Below are positions 7,917 through 15,900 of a stretch of 27,241 bases of DNA, piece after piece. The position numbers were made by a program, and so were the translations under genes. This DNA is from JBPBQZ01 sp050955105 (GTDB lineage: Bacteria > Pseudomonadota > Gammaproteobacteria > Burkholderiales > Burkholderiaceae): NCBI GenBank assembly GCA_050955105.1, contig JBPBQZ010000007.1, positions 1 through 27,241 of the forward strand. The letters are read 5' to 3'. How positions within the stretch are numbered: the first letter of the stretch is position 1; the number at the start of each line of letters is the position of its first letter. The notes beneath the pieces are model-generated. The model was not told the DNA's origin. It did not search any database and was given only the letters and a program-made list of their open reading frames with translations.

Positions 7917-10601
7917 TTATTCCGCGATCTTTACTGAATAGATCAAAGTGGATTTTTGCTGGACGTCCAGACGCGGCTGACTCGCGGCGACGGAACTTTC
8001 AGATGCATGAGCAACGAGTCCGTCTACGTTGCCGCTACTCTCGAAAACTGGGCTCGTCTGCAAGCGTGCATACGACGGTATCGGATCGAAAATACGCAAA
8101 TCGCTGACAGCGGTGTCGCCCGGGTTCGTCACGACGACGCGATACCAAATACAAGTGCCTGGTTTAGCCGCAACGGTCTTCTTGCCAAAACTCGCTGTTG
8201 CCGGTGCGTCGCTTCGGCAATTGGCGTCGACGGCTTGCTCTTTCACTACCGTGACCGTGCCGCCGGTCACTACCGTGGTGTCGATGATCGAGGCCAGAAG
8301 CTGCGCGTGATCGTCGCTGATATCGAGCGTCGTCAGATTGCGGGTTCGGCTCACCGCATCGGGTGCGGCCGTAACCTGAACCAGTAAGGACAATGGCCGG
8401 CCATGCTCCAGCACAGGCAGAGAGTGCGCCGCCGACAGGCGTTGTTCCGGCTGCGGCTCGCCGGTCTGATCTGGGTCGAGATAGACGTCGGTAGTCCAAC
8501 GCTTTTCCGAAGAGCTGGCGCTCACGCGGAGCTTGCCTGCGGGTATCGTGGTCCAGCCAGCGTTTTCCAGCACGTGTGTATAAACGACCGTGCCGCCCGG
8601 CCTTACGTTACCGACCTGGGCGGAGCGCAGATTGACGAGGCGCGCTGCGTTGCCGAGTACGCCGGTGATCACATGGCTTGCCAAGGTTCGTGCGGAGCTG
8701 GCAGTGATCTGTAGCGTCGCCCGCGACTGTTTGTTGAGCGGGGTAACCAGTAGGCAAACCATTTCTGCCCGGTTCTGCTCGATCGGCGCGGTTTGCTGAA
8801 CGACCGCGCCGAGATTCGCGGCGGAGCATTTGCCGTCAACTGGGCGATGAAACGCGGCCGTCACAGTGGCATCGATTGATGCGACGTTCAATCGATAGCG
8901 GTCGGATCGGGCAGCGGGATTACGGTTGTTGACATACAACTCAATGGCTGTCGATTCACCGGGATTGTGCAAATCGACACTGAAGGACGACGGCGCGCTG
9001 TCGGCAGCGCCCAATTCGCGGTCTTTGCTGAGCGCTACCGCCGCGGCCTCGACCTTGCCGATGGTAAGTGGGCTTTCGTATAACTGCCCAGAGCGCGAAC
9101 GGATACGCAAGGTCGCGGTTGCCTGGCTCAAAGCGGCGGCGCTCGTACTGGCGGGCAATGCAACCCGTATGCGAAACCCCAAGGTTTTGCCGGCAGCGAC
9201 TTCTCCGGTCGACGGCATGCCGTCGACAATGGGAAGCGGCGCGCCACCGTCGTCCGTCAACGCGGTAAAAGTGGTACCGACTGGAAAATTGGCCCCGGCA
9301 TCGACTTGTACCGAGTAGATTTCGCTACGGCTGCCGTGGTTGACGAGGGTTGGATGGAATTCTTCTTCGATGCCATACAGCGCTTGTGCAATGACCAACT
9401 TACCGGCGATCTTGGCTTCACTCGTGTCACGAATCGTTACTTCAAATGGCCGCGAGTCCAAATATTCTCCGTCGGGCTGCGCCATGCCATTCGATAGAAG
9501 GGGTGTTCCGTCGGCCGCCAGGCGCGCGCGCGCGTAATTCGCCATCAGCGAGCGCGTTTGGCCGCGTGGCGCATCGGTCTTTGCCTGCAGCGCGAAATCG
9601 ATGTCCGCCGTCTGCGCTTTCAATAAATAGAACCAGGCGGTCAGCGTGCCGCTGGCAGTGTCCAATTGCATGCCGGCGGGTTTGCCATTGATCGTCGCCG
9701 AGTGCTCGGAACCTGTTTGCTCAGTGAAACTCTGCTTCAATACCTTGAAGCTACCTTTCGAATAATCGAAATCTGGCGCCAGTGCATTGAGCGGGAAGCG
9801 CACGACGACGTAGCCGTCTTGAGTGCGGCTTAGATTGCGCGCACGGAACTGTGTGTCGACTTGTTTCCCGGGTTCGACAGCCGCGCCGGGGCGCGACGGC
9901 CAGACGTCGAACGCACCGCTATCGGTGATTAGCTTGTAATCATCCACTTCGACGGTTTTGGTCGGATCTTTGCTCGATGCGAATACCAGCTTGAACGCCG
10001 GCTTGGCATCGGCGGCCGTGCCTGCGGCTGATCTCGCCTCGACAACCAGATAAGCGTGCGCCTGCGCTGCGAGCTTGCCACTGAACCGGTACGGCTCGCC
10101 GGCTTTTAAAGTGAACGGCGTGCTACCTGGATCAGGCTCGCCATCACCGTTGCTATCGGGATAGATTTCGATGGACTGTAATTGTGGGTCGGCGGCCTTC
10201 AGGCTGACAGAAAAGCCATCGTCGTCGTTGCCGAGATTGATCACCTGGTGCATGAAGCGCACTTTGTCACCGGCGAGCCCGGGTCGGATTTGTGCGGTTT
10301 GGCCGCGATCGACCTCGATTGCATAGACGCTGGTGATCAGCGTTTCGACCAGGTTCGAGCGCGTCGTTAGTTGATCGCCATTCGCGTCGAAGTATTGCGC
10401 GGTGGCCAATGTTCCGATGCTGGTGCCGGCGGCCGGTAATTCAGCAGCTTCCGCCATTGCCGGCGACGCCATCTCGGCGAGTGTTATCGCCACGAGCATA
10501 GCTATATGCCGACGACAACTGGTGGGATAGCTTGCTTGATCGGCGAGCCGAACGCGTTGCCGCGTGAGCGGCGCCGAGGTATTGCGGAAAGATTGATTCA
10601 T
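7917..10601 (-). CDS. Exported DUF11-type repeat protein (894 aa)
   Basis: The N-terminus has a basic region and a hydrophobic segment (IAMLVAITLAEMASPAMA) ending in an AMA-type cleavage site near residue 50, so the protein should be exported. The mature protein starts with a module (residues about 57-100, including RSNLVETLI) that matches the corresponding N-terminal module of the 2194-aa neighbour. A DxNxDGxxD-type acidic loop at about 149-157 (DSNGDGEPD) looks like a calcium-binding loop. The rest is beta-rich with DUF11-like units; the clearest are near residues 660-700 and at the C-terminus (VVTNPGDTAVSDLRIFDPIP). No transmembrane barrel or anchor is visible at the C-terminus, so it is probably periplasmic or surface-released. 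It starts 18 bp after the stop of the upstream gene and ends 70 bp before the giant-protein gene, consistent with one operon. Function is unknown; a partner role with the barrel protein is inference. Confidence 0.88.
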   Translation of the reverse strand: MNQSFRNTSAPLTRQRVRLADQASYPTSCRRHIAMLVAITLAEMASPAMAEAAELPAAGTSIGTLATAQYFDANGDQLTTRSNLVETLITSVYAIEVDRGQTAQIRPGLAGDKVRFMHQVINLGNDDDGFSVSLKAADPQLQSIEIYPDSNGDGEPDPGSTPFTLKAGEPYRFSGKLAAQAHAYLVVEARSAAGTAADAKPAFKLVFASSKDPTKTVEVDDYKLITDSGAFDVWPSRPGAAVEPGKQVDTQFRARNLSRTQDGYVVVRFPLNALAPDFDYSKGSFKVLKQSFTEQTGSEHSATINGKPAGMQLDTASGTLTAWFYLLKAQTADIDFALQAKTDAPRGQTRSLMANYARARLAADGTPLLSNGMAQPDGEYLDSRPFEVTIRDTSEAKIAGKLVIAQALYGIEEEFHPTLVNHGSRSEIYSVQVDAGANFPVGTTFTALTDDGGAPLPIVDGMPSTGEVAAGKTLGFRIRVALPASTSAAALSQATATLRIRSRSGQLYESPLTIGKVEAAAVALSKDRELGAADSAPSSFSVDLHNPGESTAIELYVNNRNPAARSDRYRLNVASIDATVTAAFHRPVDGKCSAANLGAVVQQTAPIEQNRAEMVCLLVTPLNKQSRATLQITASSARTLASHVITGVLGNAARLVNLRSAQVGNVRPGGTVVYTHVLENAGWTTIPAGKLRVSASSSEKRWTTDVYLDPDQTGEPQPEQRLSAAHSLPVLEHGRPLSLLVQVTAAPDAVSRTRNLTTLDISDDHAQLLASIIDTTVVTGGTVTVVKEQAVDANCRSDAPATASFGKKTVAAKPGTCIWYRVVVTNPGDTAVSDLRIFDPIPSYARLQTSPVFESSGNVDGLVAHASESSVAASQPRLDVQQKSTLIYSVKIAE

Positions 10602-10619
10602 GATTCGACTCGTGATGGA

Positions 10620-11441
10620 TCAGTGCGCGGCGCTTGGCGGACGGTGTGGCGGCGGCCCGGAGGCCGGCCCGGCTGCGGATGCCGTATCGATGCGTACGCG
10701 CGCGCTGATGCTGCGCGTGGCGCCCCCTGCCATATCGCCCAAGGTCCAGCGCAGACTGCGATAGTCTGCAGTGGCTTGGCTATCTGTCTGCCCGCCGGCC
10801 GACGCCGCGTCGGCCAGGGACGCAGCGGCAGGAATAGCCGGCGCTGTGCGCATAGCGACGGGCAATGCTTCGTCGCGTCCGTCGGCGGTATGGCCAATGG
10901 CATTCGCCGGCCGCGCGCTGCCCAGCACGTAGCGTGTGCCTTTCGGAACTGGCAGGCTGCCGACTACTGCGCGCAATGGCGCTTGCGAATGGTTTCGATA
11001 AACGGCGCGGTATTCCAGAACATCGCCAGGCCTGGCCGATGCGGCGTCGACGAATTGTTCACCGTGACGCCCTTTGACGACCTTGAAGGCCGTTAGCGCT
11101 ACGTCGATGGGCGCGGGTGCCGGCATCGGCCGCGCCGAAGCGCTCGACACGCCAGCCGGCATCCCGACAGTGCCAATGCCGGACGTCTCCGATGCTGGAG
11201 CAACCGGAGCAACCGGAGCAACCGGAGCAACCGGAGCAACCGGAGCAACCGGAGCAACCGGAGCAACCGGAGCCGCCGAAGCGAGGGCAGGGCCGAAGCA
11301 AAATCCCAGCGCGCCACCTATAAGCAACACAGCCGCCATGCCGTTAGAACCACGGTGCGGCGAGAATGCTGGAACCCTAACGGCAACGGAAAGAGGCAGG
11401 CGGCCGGACGACCGGTGAAAGCGAAGGAAAGGGAGGTGCAA
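10620..11441 (-). CDS. Exported DUF11-type protein with (Ala-Pro-Val)n linker
   Basis: This is the first gene of the surface-protein operon, up to 273 residues. The start is unresolved: 11441 is a TTG with only a weak upstream GAG, while the first in-frame ATG is at 11339 (239-aa product) and begins directly with the hydrophobic segment MAAVLLIGGALGF, lacking the usual basic N-region. After the export signal (cleavage near ALASA-AP) comes an Ala-Pro-Val repeat of about eight units. A DUF11-like domain follows: the stretch KVVKGRHGEQFVDAASARPG leads into DVLEYRAVYRNHSQAPLRAV and then LPVPKGTRYVLGSARPAN. The C-terminus is Pro/Ala-rich (GPASGPPPHRPPSAAH). The one Cys near the signal (LGFCF) does not fit a lipobox. 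The repeat probably acts as an extended spacer between membrane-proximal and folded parts. Cellular role is unknown. Confidence 0.8.
   Translation of the reverse strand: MHLPFLRFHRSSGRLPLSVAVRVPAFSPHRGSNGMAAVLLIGGALGFCFGPALASAAPVAPVAPVAPVAPVAPVAPVAPVAPASETSGIGTVGMPAGVSSASARPMPAPAPIDVALTAFKVVKGRHGEQFVDAASARPGDVLEYRAVYRNHSQAPLRAVVGSLPVPKGTRYVLGSARPANAIGHTADGRDEALPVAMRTAPAIPAAASLADAASAGGQTDSQATADYRSLRWTLGDMAGGATRSISARVRIDTASAAGPASGPPPHRPPSAAH
11197..11277 (-). repeat. 9-bp tandem repeat encoding Ala-Pro-Val units
   Basis: Eight perfect consecutive copies of GGAGCAACC (plus strand) run from 11197 to 11268, followed by a ninth degenerate copy GGAGCCGCC. On the coding (minus) strand each unit reads GCT CCG GTT. 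Identity at all codon positions indicates recent expansion rather than selection at protein level only. Because the unit is a multiple of three, copy-number change alters linker length without shifting frame. Confidence 0.95.
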
Positions 11442-11667
11442 GATAGTACTCGGTAGTACAGAACATTTCTAACACTACCGATGTGATTGACTTATCTCTA
11501 TGGGAATTGGGAACGACTTGAGATCGGAACTTTCCGGCGGCGTAGTGCCTTTTCTTCAGCAATACTGACTGCACCGTTGGTGCTCGTCGCGGCGCCAACA
11601 GTGCATATTGGTCCCTGACGCGACAATGGTTAACAAGTCGGCATCGAAGAAGAAGCCGAGCGCCTTG
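11442..11667 (-). promoter_or_regulatory. Upstream region of the surface-protein operon
   Basis: This 226-bp stretch lies between the MFS gene and the first gene of the surface-protein operon and contains no convincing gene. On the minus strand a hexamer TACTAT (11448-11443) is a possible -10 element; the best -35 (TTAGAA, spacing 18) is weak. If that promoter were used, transcription would start about 11436, which would rule out the TTG at 11441 and favour ATG 11339. No terminator for the MFS gene was recognised here. Confidence 0.35.
11450..11481. promoter_or_regulatory. Two-part inverted repeat, possible operator
   Basis: Outer arms TCGGTAGT (11450-11457) and ACTACCGA (11474-11481) are perfect 8-bp inverted repeats. 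Nested inside is AGAA-CAT-TTCT (11460-11470), nearly centred. There is no T-run, so a terminator is unlikely. The position just upstream of the surface-protein operon, next to a possible -10 hexamer, fits a dimeric-regulator binding site. No known regulator consensus is recognised. Confidence 0.5.
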
Positions 11668-12873
11668 TCATTCCCGCGCCGACCGCAGCGTCAAGCCCAG
11701 CGCGATCACGGCTAGCGCCGCGCCCAGCAAGGGCAGGTAAATCAGCCCTAGGCCAGCGCCGATGGCTGTGCCACCTAGCCACGCACCGCTGGCATTGCCG
11801 AGATTGAATGCTCCCTGGTTCAGCGTCGAAGCGAGATTCGGCGCGCCTTGCGCACGTTCCACTACCAATATTTGCAACGGCGGCACAAGCGCGAACGCCA
11901 ATATGCCCCAGATGAACATCGTCGCGCGCGCGGCATCGGGCCAGCGAATCGTCACCGCGAACACCAGTAGTACCAGCGTCACCGCTATCAGCAAGACAAT
12001 GATAGAAGGCCTGAGCCGCCAGTCGGCGAGACGCCCACCCGACAAACCGCCGATGGTCAGTCCGAGGCCGAACACGAGTAGCGCGGTCGTAACCGCATGC
12101 GGCGTCAGGCCGGTTACGTCCTCCAACATCGGTGCGATGTAAGTGAATACTGAAAACAGGCTGGCCGAACACAGCACGCTGAGGGCTAATACCAGCAGCA
12201 CACGGCGGTCGGCCAACACCCGGAACTCGCGCGCCAGGCCAGTACGCGGGGTTTCGATGTTATTGGGCAACCAACGCAGCAGTGCGAGCGCGGCCACCAC
12301 GCCGATCACGCTCACTACCCAGAACGTAGCGCGCCAGCCCAACGCTTGACCGATGGCGGTGCCAGCGGGAACCCCCAGCACATTCGCCAGCGTAAGCCCC
12401 GTGAACATCAGCGCGATCGCCTGTGCGCGCCGGTTCGGTGCCACCAGGCCGGCGGCCACCACTGAGCCGATGCCAAAAAACGCGCCGTGACAGAACGAGG
12501 TCACCACCCGCGCGATCATCAATATCTGATAGCCGGGCGCCAGCGCGCACAGCACATTGCCGATGATGAAAATACCCATCAGGCCGATCAACGCCGGTTT
12601 GCGCGGCATGGTAGCGGTAGCGGCGGCCAGGATCGGTGCTCCGATCGCCACCCCCAGCGCATAGGCCGATACCAACATGCCGGCCGCGGGGATCGACACG
12701 GCCAGATCGCGCGCAACGTCTGGCAGCAGTCCCATGATGACGAACTCTGAGGTGCCGATGCCGAACGCGGCGACGGCCAAGGCAAAAATGGGAAGTGGCA
12801 GAACGGCAAAAAACGACAAGAGAGAGCGCGGCGGGCGTTGCATGGCGGGCAAGAGGCTGGTGAGCGCCGACAC
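11668..12873 (-). CDS. MFS transporter, DHA1 drug/sugar efflux family (AraJ/YdhP-like)
   Basis: This encodes 401 residues with about twelve hydrophobic segments, the usual size for the family. The first segment carries the typical sequence AAFGIGTSEFVIMGLLPDVA. It is followed by AGMLVSAYALGVAIGAPILA and, in the fourth and fifth segments, FCHGAFFGIGSVVAAGLVAP and LTLANVLGVPAGTAIGQALG, all hallmarks of the AraJ/YdhP-like DHA1 exporters. It should be an inner-membrane proton-driven efflux pump; the substrate cannot be read from the sequence. The start is either GTG 12873 or ATG 12843 (MQRPPRSLL); neither has a clear ribosome site. It lies 51 bp downstream of the hybrid kinase gene on the same strand, so co-transcription is possible, though the two products have no obvious functional link. 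Confidence 0.93.
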   Translation of the reverse strand: MSALTSLLPAMQRPPRSLLSFFAVLPLPIFALAVAAFGIGTSEFVIMGLLPDVARDLAVSIPAAGMLVSAYALGVAIGAPILAAATATMPRKPALIGLMGIFIIGNVLCALAPGYQILMIARVVTSFCHGAFFGIGSVVAAGLVAPNRRAQAIALMFTGLTLANVLGVPAGTAIGQALGWRATFWVVSVIGVVAALALLRWLPNNIETPRTGLAREFRVLADRRVLLVLALSVLCSASLFSVFTYIAPMLEDVTGLTPHAVTTALLVFGLGLTIGGLSGGRLADWRLRPSIIVLLIAVTLVLLVFAVTIRWPDAARATMFIWGILAFALVPPLQILVVERAQGAPNLASTLNQGAFNLGNASGAWLGGTAIGAGLGLIYLPLLGAALAVIALGLTLRSARE

Positions 12874-12924
12874 GGGCCGGCGCTACGGAATGAACGGCGA
12901 TTGTAGGCGAAATATATTCATGGG

Positions 12925-15900
12925 CTAGTCGCCCCGCAGTCCCGCTCGCTCGATGCCCGATACGTAAATAAAGCTGCGATGAATCATCTGCAACAGGGAA
13001 TGCAGCGAGACCGGCTTGCTCAAATGGCCGTTGAAGCCGGCTTGCAAAGCGTGCGCCGCATCTTGCGGTCTGCCGAAGCCGCTGATGGCGATGGCCGGAA
13101 TTTTGGCGGTGCGCGGCATTTGCCGTAGCGCCGCGATCAGCTCATAGCCATCCATGCCGGGCATGCCGATATCCGACAGGATCAGATCGAAGTCGTGCGT
13201 AAGCGTCGCCTGGATCGCGTCCTGACCGTTGGTTTCGGCATGCACGTCGGCGCCCTCGATCTCCAGCAGGGTCCTGAACGCTTCCAGTGCGTCGACCATA
13301 TCGTCGACCACCAGGATGCGCACGCCCTTCAGCACGCCGGTCTCGGCCGGCGGTCCCGGGTTGTCGAGCAAGGCCATGCCGGCATCGATCGGCAGCCAAA
13401 TGCGGAAAGTTGCCCCCTGTCCCAAGCCCGCCGATTCCGCCGACGCGCGTCCGCCGTGCATTTCACTCAGCTGCTTGACCAGCGCCAAACCTATTCCCAG
13501 GCCGCCGCGTTGACGGCTGATGCCGCCTTCGGCCTGGCTGAACATGTCGAAAATCTTCGGCAGGAATTTTGGTTCGATGCCTTGTCCGGTGTCGGCCACT
13601 TCTATGTAGGCGAATGGACCCTCGCGCGTGCAACTCAGACGGATCGCTCCGCCGGACGGCGTGAACTTAAGCGCATTGCTGAGCAGGTTCCAGACAATCT
13701 GTTCCACCCGCACCGCATCGGCGGAAATCAGGAGCGGCTCGGACGCGCCATGCAAAGACAGCCGAATGCCGCGTTGCGCAGCATCGGCCACCACCGCTTC
13801 CGCCGCCGTGTGGACGATCGCCGCGACATCGGTTTGAGCGTGGTTCAGCATCAATTTGCCGGTGCGCACGCGCGATAGATCGAGCAGATCATCGATGATC
13901 TTTGCCTGGCCGATGACCGAGCGGCGAATTGCCGCTGCAGCGTTCTGGATCGCCGGCAAATGACGCGCCTCGGGGAGTCGCGTGAGCATCTCGGCCTTGA
14001 CGTGGATCAGGTTCAGCGGATTTTTCAACTCATGCGACAGCACCGCGAGGAACTCGTCTTTCAAGCGATTCGCGGCCTCGACCTGCTCGCGTACTGCTCG
14101 TTCCAGCGACAATTGCATCAATTGCGCGCTTTCCGCGCTCTTCTTGTCTGTCAGGTCGCGGCAGATCTTCGCGAAACCCTTGAAATCGACGCCCTGCAAT
14201 GGCGTCATCACGCCGCTGCAATACAAGCGCGAACCGTCCTTGCGGATATGCCAACGCTCGTCCTCGGCGCGCCCATCTTCCTGGACACGCTGCCGCTCGT
14301 GAATCGGCACACCGTTGGCCCGGTCTTCCGGCAAGAAGATCAGATCGATCGGCTGGCCCACTACCTCGTGTTCGAGATGGCCGAAGATGCGTTCGGCGCC
14401 TTGGTTCCAACTGACGATGAGACCAGCCGTGTCCTGCACGATGATCGCGTAGTCGTTGGTGCTTTGTGCGACCAATTGCAGCCTTTCTTCACTCTGGCGT
14501 GCCTGCGCTTCGGCTGCGCGTCGCGCGGTGATGTCGATTAGCGTGAGCACCGCGCCGTCGATGCGGTCATCGGTGGTGCGGTAAGGCGAATGCCTGGCCA
14601 GATACCACCGGCCGTGTGCACCGCCGATTTCGCGTTCGATCAGCTTCAACGATTCGAACGCGGCGGTCACATCCTCCGCCAGTTGCGGATACTCGAGATG
14701 ATGCGTTATGTCGAGCAGCGAGCGACCGATGTCGGAGGCGATAACATTGAACAATTCCACCGCTTTGGGCGTGTAGCGCTTGATGCGCAATGCACGATCG
14801 ACGAACACGGTGGCAATTTCGGTCGACGTGATCAAGTTCAGCAAATCATCGTTGGCCTTGCCGGTTTCCTCGATCTTGGTCTGCAACTCGGCATTCACCG
14901 TCACCAACTCTTCGTTGGTGGATTGCAATTCTTCCTTGCTGGTTTCGAGTTCTTCGGTGGCCGAACGCAGTTCCTCGTTAATTGCTTGCAATTCCTCGTT
15001 GGACGCTTTCAGCTCTTCTGTCGATGTGTCCGCCTGCTCGACCGTTTCCTGCAGTCGCAACTTGGTAGTCTGCAACTCGTTTTCGAGCTGCACCAGCACC
15101 GGATCGCGCGTGAGCTCGCTCGGATCGGCCGAATTTTCCTTCATGGTGTCTTCGACTTCGTCGAACAGCACCAGCACGAAATCGGCATCGGCCGCGGCGT
15201 CGCGGAATGGGCGCACCGTCATATTGACGTACATCGCATTGCCGTCACGCGAAAACCTGACGCGCCGCGCTTCGATGCTCTTGCCGCTTTCCATGGCCTG
15301 GAACAAGGCGGTGCGCAACTCCAGGCGCAACTCCGGCTGCACGATCTCGATCAGATTTTGCGACGGTTCGCCGCCTACGTAGCGCAGGAAGCGACCGGCG
15401 TGGTCCGACATGTGCACGACGTTCGATGCACGATCGACAATCACGCTAGGTGGCGCATATTGCTCGAGTACCCGCTGGTGCAAAGCGCCAAAAGAGAAGG
15501 CATGCCGATTCGGCAGGGTTTCGACGGCGGGCGCGGTCAGGGTTGCCAAGGCGATGTTTTTCATTGCTACGATGACCGGTTCGCGGCCGCTGTGCGACAG
15601 TACCTTGGCTCGATAGATGCGGTTCTTCTTATCGACCGGCAGGAACAGATCTTCCGCCACCTCCGCGGATTCGGAGTTTCCGAGAAACAGGAAACCACCC
15701 GGGCGCAGCGCGAAGTGGAACATCTGCAACACCTGGCGCTGCACGCTGCGATCCAGATAAATCAACAAGTTGCGGCAGCTAACCAGATCGAGGCGCGAGA
15801 ACGGCGGGTCACGTAACACGTTGTGAATCGCGAAAAGCAATTTCCCGCGCAGCCCCTTGTTGATTCGATACCTTAACTGGTCTTTCGTAAAGAACTTGTT

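Noticed and set aside
11197..11277. Short tandem repeats as a possible CRISPR array
   Set aside because: Units are 9 bp with no spacers and are in frame in a coding region.
11279..11339. Lipoprotein signal in the APV-repeat protein
   Set aside because: The Cys context LGFCF has Phe at -1, which does not fit a lipobox.
14590..15816. 408-codon plus-strand frame opposite the hybrid kinase gene
   Set aside because: It overlaps the highly conserved CheR and coiled-coil coding region. Its Gln/Phe-rich repeats mirror the EEL heptads on the other strand.
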